Assembly (NCBI GenBank): GCA_019695455.1
Contig: JAEUAC010000019.1
Span: 1 to 14,717, forward strand
Source: Methylorubrum extorquens
Lineage (GTDB): Bacteria; Pseudomonadota; Alphaproteobacteria; Rhizobiales; Beijerinckiaceae
DNA length: 14,717 bases
Direction: 5' to 3'
The notes beneath the pieces are model-generated. The model was not told where the DNA came from, made no database searches, and saw only the letters and a program-made list of their open reading frames with translations. Positions within the stretch are counted from its first letter, which is position 1. Every line of letters starts with the position of its first letter. The position numbers were made by a program, and so were the translations under genes. Below are positions 1-6,581 of the stretch, piece after piece.

Positions 1-36
1 TCGAGGCCGGCCTTCTGCCGTCACCTCAGCATGAGG
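1..36. repeat. Partial REP-like palindromic intergenic repeat cut by the window edge
   Basis: The segment carries a perfect 10-bp palindrome (AGGCCGGCCT, 4-13) followed by a 5-bp stem with a 3-base loop (CCTCA at 24-28, TGAGG at 32-36). The combination of a CCTCAGCATGAGG end with a GGCCGGCCT-type core resembles the palindromic intergenic repeats that I recall being scattered in Methylobacterium and Bradyrhizobium genomes. Only one arm would lie inside this window. The assignment rests on pattern memory, not on a second copy here; I saw no other copy in the window. Confidence 0.45.
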
Positions 37-98
37 GTCCGGCAAGGTTGCGCGGGCGAGCGGGCGTCGCGCCGCTCCCCAGTCCTCGAGAAACGAAG

Positions 99-121
99 AA
101 GCCCGGCGCAGGGCCGGGCTT
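99..121 (-). terminator. Rho-independent-type terminator of rpoZ
   Basis: A perfect 9-bp stem (AAGCCCGGC at 99-107, GCCGGGCTT at 113-121) closes a 5-base loop. It lies 29 bases downstream of the rpoZ stop. Read on the minus strand it is followed by CTTCGTTTCTC, an imperfect T-rich tail. Position, stem strength and tail all suit a terminator for rpoZ. The stem itself is symmetric, but the T-rich tail is on the minus-strand side only. Confidence 0.75.
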
Positions 122-150
122 CGCAGCTCGTCGAACTGTCAGGCGGGACG

Positions 151-552
151 TCAGCCCTCGTCTTCTTCCGTCTCGGCCGGGGGCACGAGCCCTTCGAGGC
201 CGCGGAGAAGATCCTCCTCGCTCATCTTGTCGAACTGGATGTCGCTGTCGTCGACCGAGGTCGCCGGAGCGATCACGGTGGTTCCCGAGATCATGGGCAC
301 CATCTCGGCTTCCGGCTCGTCCACCTCCACGTATTTCTGGAGGGAGTGGATCAGCTGCTCCTTCAGGTCGTCGGGCGCGATCGTCTCGTCGGCGATCTCG
401 CGCAGGGCCACGACCGGATTCTTGTCGCGGTCCCGATCGATGGTGAGCGGTGCGCCGGACGAGATCAGGCGGGCCCGGTGGCTCGCCAGCAGAACCAGCT
501 CGAACCGGTTCTCGACCTTGTCGATGCAATCCTCGACGGTGACGCGCGCCAT
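151..552 (-). CDS. rpoZ: DNA-directed RNA polymerase omega subunit
   Basis: Encodes the 133-residue omega subunit, which binds the beta-prime subunit, helps RNA polymerase assemble, and in many bacteria contributes to ppGpp binding. The N-terminus MARVTVEDCIDKVENRFEL is the hallmark of the family, followed by LVLLASHRAR and the DKNPVVALREIA segment near residues 44-55. The protein is longer than the 91-residue E. coli version. The extra C-terminal half (about residues 75-133) is acidic and probably flexible, ending in TEEDEG, which is common in alphaproteobacteria. The ATG at 552 has a good ribosome site on the minus strand (AAAAGGAG, 7 bases upstream). The gene stands alone, divergent from fabD. 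A (p)ppGpp synthetase gene often follows rpoZ in this group, but the window ends before one could be seen. Confidence 0.96.
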   Translation of the reverse strand: MARVTVEDCIDKVENRFELVLLASHRARLISSGAPLTIDRDRDKNPVVALREIADETIAPDDLKEQLIHSLQKYVEVDEPEAEMVPMISGTTVIAPATSVDDSDIQFDKMSEEDLLRGLEGLVPPAETEEDEG

Positions 553-575
553 GCGGCGGCTCCTTTTAAGAACGG

Positions 576-587
576 CTGACTTGTCAG
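576..587. promoter_or_regulatory. Short inverted repeat in the rpoZ leader
   Basis: CTGAC (576-580) and GTCAG (583-587) form a perfect 5-bp dyad spaced by TT. It lies between the predicted rpoZ -10 element and the rpoZ ribosome site. It could be a small operator or a chance palindrome. No regulator can be named from the sequence. Confidence 0.2.
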
Positions 588-597
588 GATCGCGCGG

Positions 598-626
598 ACT
601 TAGCCCGTTCGACGGCCCGATGCAAG
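598..626 (-). promoter_or_regulatory. Candidate rpoZ promoter
   Basis: Read on the minus strand, CTTGCA (621-626) and CTAAGT (598-603) are separated by 17 bases. This fits the alphaproteobacterial housekeeping pattern of CTTGAC, 17 bases, then a loosely conserved CTATAT. It lies 45-70 bases upstream of the rpoZ ATG. The match is moderate and untested. Confidence 0.4.
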
Positions 627-642
627 ACGATGACGGACTTTG

Positions 643-671
643 CTTGACAGGCGCAAGGTCGCGGTGCGAGT
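643..671 (+). promoter_or_regulatory. Candidate fabD operon promoter (good -35, weak -10)
   Basis: CTTGAC at 643-648, followed by A, is a perfect alphaproteobacterial -35 element, pointing toward fabD. At the usual 17-base spacing the -10 region would be at 666-671, where GCGAGT is a poor match. A better -10-like word, GATAAT at 678-683, is too far from it for a normal spacer. A start near 678 would leave a leader of about 30 bases before the fabD ATG. Candidate only. Confidence 0.4.
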
Positions 672-706
672 GCGCCCGATAATCCTAAAGGGGCGGAACT
701 CCAAGT

Positions 707-1651
707 ATGCGGGCGTTGATCTTTCCTGGCCAGGGTAGCCAGGCCGTCGGCATGGGCCAGGCCCTCGCCTCCGAATTCGCCGCCGCCAGGGTCGTCTTCG
801 AGGAGATCGACGCGACCCTCGGCCAGAACCTGTCCGCCCTCATGTGGAGCGGCAGCGCGGACGAGCTCAACCTGACGGCCAACGCGCAGCCGGCGCTGCT
901 CGCGGTCTCGATCGCGGCGCTGCGCGTGCTGGAGGCCGAGACGGGCGTGGAGGTCGACGGCGAGGTCGCGGCCGTGGCCGGCCACTCGCTCGGCGAGTAT
1001 TCCGCCCTCGTCGCGGCGGGCTGCATGACGCTCGGCGACGCGGCGCGGCTCCTGCGCATCCGCGGCGACGCCATGCAGGCGGCCGTTCCCGTCGGCCAGG
1101 GCGCCATGGCGGCGCTGCTCGGGCTCGACCGCGAGGCGGCCGAGGCCGTCGCCCGCGAGGCCGCCGAAGGCGAGACCTGCGACGTCGCCAACGACAACGG
1201 CTCCGGCCAGGTCGTGGTCTCGGGCCACGCGAGCGCGATCGCCCGGGCCGTGGCGCTGGCGCCCGCGCGCGGCGCGAAGCGCGCCGTGCTGCTGCCGGTC
1301 TCCGCGCCCTTCCATTGCGGCCTCATGGCGCCCGCCGCCGAGCGCATGCGCGAGGCGCTCGCGCCCATCGAGCTCTCCGCCCCGGTCTGTCCGGTCGTCA
1401 CCAACGTCGAGGCCGCGCCGATCTCAGATCCGGAGGCGATCCGGCGCGGCCTCGTCGCGCAGGTCACGGGCACCGTCCGCTGGCGCGAGAGCGTCGCCCG
1501 GATGAGCGCCGACGGGATCGACACCTTCGTGGAGATCGGGGCCGGCAAGGTCCTGACCGGCCTCGTCAAGCGCATCGCGACGGGCTGCCGGGCCGGGTCC
1601 TTCGGCGGCCCGGCGGATCTCGAGGCGGTGCGTCCGCTCGTGGAGGGGTGA
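707..1651 (+). CDS. fabD: Malonyl-CoA:ACP transacylase
   Basis: Transfers the malonyl group from malonyl-CoA to the phosphopantetheine arm of AcpP, supplying the extender unit for type II fatty acid synthesis in the cytoplasm. The 314-residue length matches the family (E. coli about 309). Visible motifs are FPGQGSQ at residues 6-12, the nucleophile elbow GHSLGEY with catalytic Ser94, Arg119 in the RIRG segment that should hold the malonyl carboxylate, and catalytic His203 in SAPFHCGLM. The GAGKVLTGLVKR segment near the C-terminus is also typical. AAAGGGG at 687-693 is a loosely spaced ribosome site. fabG follows after only 2 bases, so the two genes are surely co-transcribed. It is the first gene of the plus-strand run, divergent from rpoZ. 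Confidence 0.97.
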   Translation: MRALIFPGQGSQAVGMGQALASEFAAARVVFEEIDATLGQNLSALMWSGSADELNLTANAQPALLAVSIAALRVLEAETGVEVDGEVAAVAGHSLGEYSALVAAGCMTLGDAARLLRIRGDAMQAAVPVGQGAMAALLGLDREAAEAVAREAAEGETCDVANDNGSGQVVVSGHASAIARAVALAPARGAKRAVLLPVSAPFHCGLMAPAAERMREALAPIELSAPVCPVVTNVEAAPISDPEAIRRGLVAQVTGTVRWRESVARMSADGIDTFVEIGAGKVLTGLVKRIATGCRAGSFGGPADLEAVRPLVEG

Positions 1652-1653
1652 GC

Positions 1654-2391
1654 ATGTTCGACCTGACCGGACGCAAGGCGCTCGTCACGGGGGCGAGCGG
1701 GGGCCTCGGCGGCGCGATCGCCCGCGCCCTGCACGCCCAGGGCGCGACGGTCGCGCTCTCGGGGACGCGGGCCTCCGCCCTCGAGGCGGTCGCGGCGGAG
1801 CTGGGCGAGCGGGCCCACGTCTGCCCGGCCGACCTGTCCGACACGGCGTCCGTCGAGGCGCTGGTCCCGGCCGCCGAGGCGGCGCTCGGAGGGCTCGACA
1901 TCCTCGTCAACAACGCGGGCGTGACGCGCGACAACCTCCTCATGCGCATGAAGGACGACGAGTGGGACGCGGTGATCGCCGTGAACCTCACGGCCGCCTT
2001 CCGCCTGTCGCGCGCGGCCGTGAAGGGCATGATGCGCCGGCGTCACGGCCGCATCGTCACCATCGGGTCGGTCGTGGGATCGATCGGCAATCCCGGCCAG
2101 GTCAACTACGCGGCCTCGAAGGCCGGCCTCCTCGGACTGACGAAGGCCCTCGCGGCCGAGGTCGCGAGCCGCGGCATCACGGTGAACCTCGTCGCGCCGG
2201 GCTTCATCGCCTCGCCCATGACGGAGGGCCTGACGGAGGCGCAGCGGACGGGGCTGCTCGGCACGATCCCGATGGCGCGCCTCGGGGAGGGCCGGGACGT
2301 CGCGGCCGCCGCCGTCTATCTCGCCTCCGACGAGGCGGGCTACGTGACGGGCTCGACGCTGCACGTGAACGGCGGGATGGCGCGGCTCTGA
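1654..2391 (+). CDS. fabG: 3-oxoacyl-ACP reductase
   Basis: Performs the NADPH-dependent reduction of 3-oxoacyl-ACP to 3-hydroxyacyl-ACP, the first reductive step of each elongation cycle. The 245-residue protein is a classical short-chain dehydrogenase. It has the cofactor-binding TGASGGLG at residues 12-19, NNAG at 86-89, Asn111, and the catalytic Ser139, Tyr152 and Lys156 in the YAASK motif. These lie one residue beyond their E. coli FabG counterparts (138, 151, 155). The C-terminal YVTGSTLHVNGGM is the usual FabG ending. The ATG at 1654 has a strong GGAGGGG site at 1642-1648, inside the end of fabD. The fabD-fabG-acpP-fabF setting separates it from the many FabG-like dehydrogenases of other pathways. 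Confidence 0.97.
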   Translation: MFDLTGRKALVTGASGGLGGAIARALHAQGATVALSGTRASALEAVAAELGERAHVCPADLSDTASVEALVPAAEAALGGLDILVNNAGVTRDNLLMRMKDDEWDAVIAVNLTAAFRLSRAAVKGMMRRRHGRIVTIGSVVGSIGNPGQVNYAASKAGLLGLTKALAAEVASRGITVNLVAPGFIASPMTEGLTEAQRTGLLGTIPMARLGEGRDVAAAAVYLASDEAGYVTGSTLHVNGGMARL

Positions 2392-2416
2392 GCGCGCCTT
2401 CGTCCCGATAAGGCGT

Positions 2417-2441
2417 GGGCGCCGGGCCTGCGTCGGCGCCC
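2417..2441 (+). terminator. Hairpin between fabG and acpP
   Basis: GGGCGCCG (2417-2424) and CGGCGCCC (2434-2441) form a perfect 8-bp GC-only stem around a 9-base loop. It begins 25 bases after the fabG stop. No T-run follows, so it is not a classical intrinsic terminator. It could weaken read-through, pause polymerase or protect the 3' end of fabD-fabG mRNA. Confidence 0.4.
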
Positions 2442-2446
2442 CGGGA

Positions 2447-2475
2447 CTTGACCGGGACACGAAGAACCGCTTTGC
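2447..2475 (+). promoter_or_regulatory. Candidate acpP promoter
   Basis: CTTGAC at 2447-2452 is a perfect match to the alphaproteobacterial -35 consensus. CTTTGC at 2470-2475, 17 bases downstream, is a partial -10 match. A start near 2482 would give acpP a leader of about 85 bases. A separate promoter would make sense because AcpP is needed in large excess over the enzymes that use it. Confidence 0.4.
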
Positions 2476-2567
2476 ACGCCGCAGTCGGATCGCGTGGAAG
2501 CGACGGGGCCGGTCGATCCTGCATCGGCCCGTCGGTGTCCGGCGTGACCACGAAATGGGGATCGTTG

Positions 2568-2804
2568 ATGAGCGACATTGCTGACCGGGTGAAGAAGATC
2601 GTCGTCGAGCACCTGGGCGTCGAAGCCGACAAGGTGGTCGAGGGCGCGAACTTCATCGACGACCTCGGCGCCGACTCGCTCGACACGGTCGAGCTCGTGA
2701 TGGCCTTCGAGGAGGAGTTCAACGTGGAGATCCCCGACGACGCGGCCGAGACGATCGTGACCGTCGGAGACGCCGTGAAGTTCCTCGAGAAGAACGCCGG
2801 CTGA
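2568..2804 (+). CDS. acpP: Acyl carrier protein
   Basis: Carries growing acyl chains on a phosphopantetheine arm for fatty acid, lipid A and phospholipid synthesis. The 78-residue acidic protein begins MSDIADRVKKIVVEHL and carries the invariant DSL motif, with Ser37 as the phosphopantetheine attachment site (GADSLDTVELVMAFEEEF). It ends in the usual TVGDAVKFLEKNAG. The length equals that of E. coli AcpP. The ATG at 2568 is chosen over an upstream in-frame start at 2415 because family members start exactly here. The gene is bracketed by hairpins at 2417-2441 and 2811-2833, which may help set its mRNA level apart from fabG and fabF. Confidence 0.98.
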   Translation: MSDIADRVKKIVVEHLGVEADKVVEGANFIDDLGADSLDTVELVMAFEEEFNVEIPDDAAETIVTVGDAVKFLEKNAG

Positions 2805-2810
2805 GGATCG

Positions 2811-2833
2811 CGGGCCGCGCCCGTCGCGGCCCG
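2811..2833 (+). terminator. Hairpin after acpP
   Basis: CGGGCCGCG (2811-2819) and CGCGGCCCG (2825-2833) form a perfect 9-bp stem with a 5-base loop, starting 7 bases after the acpP stop. No T-run follows and fabF starts only 24 bases later. A partial terminator or an mRNA 3'-end stabiliser is more likely than a full stop signal. Confidence 0.45.
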
Positions 2834-2856
2834 GCACGATCTCGAGGGAGAGTACC

Positions 2857-4119
2857 ATGAGGCGCGTGGTCGTCACCGGCCTCGGCATGGTCACGCCGCT
2901 CGGATGCGGCGTGGAGCCCACCTGGAGCCGGCTGACCGAAGGCAGGAGCGGCGCATCCGGCGTCCAGTCGTTCGACGTGTCGGACCTCGCCTGCAAGATC
3001 GCCTGCACGCTGCCGCCGGGATCCGCCGCCGAAGGGCGCTGGAACCCGGACGAGTGGATGGACGCGAAGGACCAGCGCAAGGTCGATCCGTTCATCGTCT
3101 ACGCGGTCGCGGCCTCCAAGCAGGCGCTGGACGATGCCGGCTGGCATCCGAAGACGGCCGACGACCAGAACGCCTCGGGCGTCCTGATCGGCTCCGGCAT
3201 CGGGGGGATCGGCGGCATCTACGACGCGTCCGTGACCCTTCTCGAGAAGGGTCCGCGCCGCATCTCGCCCTTCTTCATCCCGGGCCGGATCATCAACCTC
3301 GCCTCCGGGCAGGTCTCCATCGCGCACGGCCTCAAGGGTCCCAACCACGCGGTCGTGACCGCCTGCTCCACCGGCGCCCACGCGGTCGGCGACGCGGCGC
3401 GCCTGATCGCGCTCGGCGACGCCGACGTCATGGTGGCGGGCGGTGCCGAATCACCCGTGAACCGCCTGTCGCTCGCCGGCTTCGCCGCCTGCCGGGCGCT
3501 TTCCACCTCCTACAACGACGACCCGACCCGCGCCTCGCGGCCCTACGACCGCGGCCGCGACGGCTTCGTCATGGGCGAGGGGGCCGGCATCGTCGTGCTC
3601 GAGGAATACGAGCACGCGAAGGCGCGCGGCGCCAAGATCTACGCCGAACTCGTCGGCTACGGCCTGTCGGGCGACGCCTACCACATCACGTCGCCGGCCG
3701 AGGACGGGGACGGCGCCTATCGCTGCATGAAGGCCGCCCTGAAGCGCGCCGGCATGGACGCCTCCGACATCGACTACATCAACGCGCACGGCACCTCGAC
3801 GCCGCTCGGCGACGAGATCGAGCTGAAGGCCGTGGAGCGGCTGGTCGGCGACGCGGCGGCGGACCTCACCATGTCGTCCACGAAGTCGGCGATCGGGCAC
3901 CTTCTCGGCGCGGCGGGATCGGTCGAGGCGATCTTCTCCGTCCTGGCCATCCGGGACGGGATCGCGCCGCCGACGCTGAACCTCGACGACCCATCGGTCG
4001 AGACGCGCATCGACCTCGTGCCCCACACGGCCAAGGCGATGACCATCGACACGGTGCTGTCGAACTCCTTCGGTTTCGGCGGCACCAACGCCTCCCTCAT
4101 CTTCCGGCGCGCCGCCTGA
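2857..4119 (+). CDS. fabF: 3-oxoacyl-ACP synthase II
   Basis: Condenses malonyl-ACP with acyl-ACP to lengthen the chain by two carbons. The 420-residue protein begins MRRVVVTGLGMVTPLG, the typical KAS II start. It shows the thiolase-fold catalytic residues in order: Cys170 in VVTACSTGAH, His311 in NAHGTSTPLGD, Lys343 and His348 in TKSAIGHLLGAAG, and the closing loop NSFGFGGTN at 403-411. FabF usually has about 410-420 residues. The ATG at 2857 follows a good GAGGGAG site at 2844-2850. Its place after acpP and the spacing of catalytic residues favour FabF over FabB, which in alphaproteobacteria usually sits beside fabA. Confidence 0.97.
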   Translation: MRRVVVTGLGMVTPLGCGVEPTWSRLTEGRSGASGVQSFDVSDLACKIACTLPPGSAAEGRWNPDEWMDAKDQRKVDPFIVYAVAASKQALDDAGWHPKTADDQNASGVLIGSGIGGIGGIYDASVTLLEKGPRRISPFFIPGRIINLASGQVSIAHGLKGPNHAVVTACSTGAHAVGDAARLIALGDADVMVAGGAESPVNRLSLAGFAACRALSTSYNDDPTRASRPYDRGRDGFVMGEGAGIVVLEEYEHAKARGAKIYAELVGYGLSGDAYHITSPAEDGDGAYRCMKAALKRAGMDASDIDYINAHGTSTPLGDEIELKAVERLVGDAAADLTMSSTKSAIGHLLGAAGSVEAIFSVLAIRDGIAPPTLNLDDPSVETRIDLVPHTAKAMTIDTVLSNSFGFGGTNASLIFRRAA

Positions 4120-4218
4120 GGATGACGTCGCGCGGGGGGCGCGCTCCACGCGTTTTCGCCATATTGGTAGCCGACGACGTCGCTGTGCTTCGGCGCGGCT
4201 CGCCCCACCGGTAGGATC

Positions 4219-5667
4219 ATGTTCGGCAGACAGAAGAGCGATTCGTCGCCGACCATCCCGCCGGTCCAGGCCTCGTTCGGCGGGTCCCGATTCGCACCCA
4301 AGAGCCCTGACGACGCGCTGAAGCCGTCCTCCGCGCCGCCGCCCCCGCCGGCCGCGCCCCGCGTGAGGCGGCCCCGCGGCGGGCTCCTGTCGATGCTGAG
4401 CGGCGCGCTCACGCTCGGCCTCGTCGTCGCGGCCGTGCTGACCTTCGGCGTCCTGCTCCTCGAGCGTCAGGCGGAGACGCCCGGGCCCCTCGCGACCGAC
4501 AAGGTCGTCGTGGTGCCGAAGGGCAGCGGCACGTCCGAGATCGCCGAACTGCTGGAACGGGAGGGCGTCATCGCGCAGCCCTCCCTGTTCGAGCTCTACG
4601 CCTGGATGAACCGCGGCAAGGGCTCGCTCAAGGCGGGCGAGTTCCTGTTCCGCGCCAACACGAACGTCGAGCAGGCGATCGACACGCTGATCAACGGCAA
4701 GGCGATCCAGCACGCCTTCACGGTGCCCGAGGGGCTGACGAGCGAGCAGATCGTGGCGCGTCTGAGGGAGACCGACCTCCTGTCCGGCACCGTCAACGAG
4801 GTGCCGCGCGAGGGCACGCTGCTGCCGGAGACCTACCTGTTCGAGCGCGGCACCTCGCGCCAGCAGATCGTCAACAAGATGCAGGCCGACGCCCGCGAGG
4901 CCTTGGCCCGGGCCTGGAACAAGCGCGCGCCCGACCTGCCGATCAAGACGCCGCAGGAGCTCGTGATCCTCGCCTCCATCGTCGAGAAGGAGACGGGCCG
5001 GGCGGACGAGCGGCCGCGCGTCGCGAGCGTGTTCCTGAACCGGCTGCAGCGGCGCATGAAGCTGCAATCCGACCCGACGATCGTCTACGGGATCGTGGGC
5101 GGCAAGGGCACGCTCGGGCGCGGCATCCTGCGGTCCGAGATCGACCGGGCCACGCCCTACAACACCTACGCGATCGAGGGCCTGCCCCCGACGCCGATCG
5201 CCAATCCGGGCCGGGCGGCGCTCGACGCGGTCGCCAACCCCCTGAAGACGAAGGACCTGTTCTTCGTGGCAGACGGCACCGGCGGCCACGTCTTCGCCGA
5301 GACGCTGGACCAGCACAACCGCAACGTCGGGCGGTGGCGGCAGATCGAGCGCGAGCGCGATGCCGGCGGCTCGGCCGCCGAGGTCGACCGGAGCGACGCC
5401 GCGACCGATCCGGGCGCGCGCGCGGCGAACATCGCGTCCGAGCCGCGCACCTCCGGCTCCATGGGGTCCGCTCGCGCCTTCGACGCCGTCGAGGGCACGG
5501 CGCGCGATCCGCTGCGCAACCAGGGCTGGGACCTCAGCTCGCCGAAGACCGTGACGGGCGCCTCGCCCGAGCCGCCGGCGGCCGCCGCGCCCCGCCGCGA
5601 CACGCGCCGCACGAACGAGCGGCGCGAGCGGACCGGCACGGAGCGCGCCCCGTCCGCCATCCAGTAG
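4219..5667 (+). CDS. mltG: Endolytic murein transglycosylase MltG (YceG family)
   Basis: An inner-membrane lytic transglycosylase that cleaves nascent glycan strands and is thought to end their polymerisation. The 482-residue protein has a proline-rich cytoplasmic N-terminus (about 1-53), one membrane segment (about 56-81), a LysM-like region with VVVVPKGSGTSEIAELLE (about 96-145), and the catalytic YceG domain to about residue 375. The signature ILASIVEKETG holds the likely catalytic Glu256, equivalent by motif to E. coli Glu218, followed by RPRVASVFLNRL, LQSDPTIVYG and the YNTY...GLPPTPIANPG segment. Residues from about 380 to the end form a low-complexity, charged tail absent from the 340-residue E. 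coli protein. fabF-mltG-yicC-gmk is, as I recall, a common alphaproteobacterial order. The 99-base gap after fabF shows no clear promoter, and the TAGGA ribosome site is weak. Confidence 0.94.
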   Translation: MFGRQKSDSSPTIPPVQASFGGSRFAPKSPDDALKPSSAPPPPPAAPRVRRPRGGLLSMLSGALTLGLVVAAVLTFGVLLLERQAETPGPLATDKVVVVPKGSGTSEIAELLEREGVIAQPSLFELYAWMNRGKGSLKAGEFLFRANTNVEQAIDTLINGKAIQHAFTVPEGLTSEQIVARLRETDLLSGTVNEVPREGTLLPETYLFERGTSRQQIVNKMQADAREALARAWNKRAPDLPIKTPQELVILASIVEKETGRADERPRVASVFLNRLQRRMKLQSDPTIVYGIVGGKGTLGRGILRSEIDRATPYNTYAIEGLPPTPIANPGRAALDAVANPLKTKDLFFVADGTGGHVFAETLDQHNRNVGRWRQIERERDAGGSAAEVDRSDAATDPGARAANIASEPRTSGSMGSARAFDAVEGTARDPLRNQGWDLSSPKTVTGASPEPPAAAAPRRDTRRTNERRERTGTERAPSAIQ

Positions 5668-5692
5668 GGGCCGGGCAGGGCGGAAGCGGGCC

Positions 5693-6577
5693 GTGACCAT
5701 CTCGTCCATGACCGGCTTCGCGCGCGAGGCCGGCAGCTGCGGCGCCGCGCTCTGGGCCTGGGAGCTGAAGAGCGTCAACGGCCGCGGCCTCGACATCCGG
5801 GTGCGCGTCCCGCCCGGTCTCGACGCGGCGGGCGAGGAGGCCCGCCGCCGGATCGCCGCCGCGATCGCGCGCGGCCAGTGCCAGCTCACCCTGACCATCG
5901 CCCGGGCCGCGACGGCGCCGCGCGTGCGCGTCGACCGCGAGGTCCTGCAGGCGCTCCTCGACTCGATCGCGGACCTGCGCCTGCCCGCGGGCGTCGGCCC
6001 GGCGACCCTGGACGGGCTGCTCGCCATCCCGGGTGTGGTCGAGATCGACGAGGAGGGCGGCCCGGCCGACGAGGCCGCCCTCGGCGCGGCCCTCGCGGCC
6101 GGCGCGAGCCGCCTCGTCGCGGCCCTGACGGTGTCGCGCGACGCGGAAGGCCGGGCGCTGGACGCCGTGATCCGCGACCAGCTCGCCGGCATGGAGCGGC
6201 TGGTGGCGGAGGCGGAGGCCTGTCCGGGCCGGCAGCCGGAGGCGATCCGGGCGCGGCTCGCCGGGCAGGTCGCGGCCCTGGCCGGCGCCTCCGGGCTGCT
6301 CGATCCCGCCCGTCTCCACGCGGAGGCCGCGCTGCTGGCGACCCGGGCGGACGTGCGGGAGGAGCTGGACCGGCTGCGCGCCCATCTCGACGCGGCGCGC
6401 GCCCTCCTCGACGCGGCGGGACCGGTCGGCCGCAAGCTCGACTTCCTCGCCCAGGAGTTCGGGCGCGAGGCCAACACGCTCTGCTCGAAGGCGAACGATG
6501 TGGCCCTGTCCCGGATCGGGCTGGACTTGAAGGCCGCGGTCGAGCAGTTCCGGGAGCAGGTTCAGAACGTGGAATGA
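5693..6577 (+). CDS. YicC/YloC family endoribonuclease
   Basis: A 294-residue member of the YicC/YloC family, whose E. coli and Bacillus members have been linked to RNA cleavage and small-RNA turnover. The GTG at 5693 gives MTISSMTGFAREAG; the SMTGFAR motif near the N-terminus and LKSVNGRGLDIRVRVP are family hallmarks. The C-terminal domain (about 240-294) has the conserved GRKLDFLAQEFGREANTLCSKANDV segment and ends with IGLDLKAAVEQFREQVQNVE. A later ATG at 5708 would remove the residues before MTGF, so GTG is preferred. It starts 25 bases after mltG, and gmk starts 4 bases after its stop. The pairing with gmk is seen in many bacteria, though why they pair is not clear. Confidence 0.93.
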   Translation: MTISSMTGFAREAGSCGAALWAWELKSVNGRGLDIRVRVPPGLDAAGEEARRRIAAAIARGQCQLTLTIARAATAPRVRVDREVLQALLDSIADLRLPAGVGPATLDGLLAIPGVVEIDEEGGPADEAALGAALAAGASRLVAALTVSRDAEGRALDAVIRDQLAGMERLVAEAEACPGRQPEAIRARLAGQVAALAGASGLLDPARLHAEAALLATRADVREELDRLRAHLDAARALLDAAGPVGRKLDFLAQEFGREANTLCSKANDVALSRIGLDLKAAVEQFREQVQNVE

Positions 6578-6581
6578 TGCC

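Larger units (their letters stand above)
2392..2567. other. fabG-acpP intergenic region (acpP leader)
   Basis: This 176-base gap has no gene of its own. An open frame starting at 2415 that would lengthen AcpP by about 51 residues has no family support, so the region is read as leader. It contains a strong hairpin at 2417-2441 and a CTTGAC box at 2447-2452, described separately. A weak ribosome site (GGGG at 2557-2560) precedes the acpP ATG. Confidence 0.7.

Noticed and set aside
678..683. GATAAT as the -10 box of the fabD promoter
   Set aside because: It is 28 bases from the CTTGACA box, too far for a sigma-70-type spacer, and no other -35 match lies at the right distance.
685..2460. 591-codon minus-strand frame opposite fabD and fabG
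   Set aside because: Shadow of two clear genes; Arg/Ser/Ala-rich with no recognisable domain.
2415..2567. N-terminal extension of AcpP from an upstream in-frame ATG
   Set aside because: Acyl carrier proteins begin at MSDIADRV; the added residues resemble no domain and the region carries a hairpin and a promoter-like box instead.
4120..4218. Possible promoter or terminator between fabF and mltG
   Set aside because: There is an AT-richer spot (CATATT at 4160-4165) but no -35 match at the right spacing, and only a short GC stem without a T-run.
3451..6477. Very long (1008-codon) open frame on the minus strand opposite fabF, mltG and yicC
   Set aside because: Low-complexity Arg/Ala/Ser-rich translation with no motif, covered by three well-recognised genes. 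Long antisense frames are expected at this GC content because stop codons are rare.
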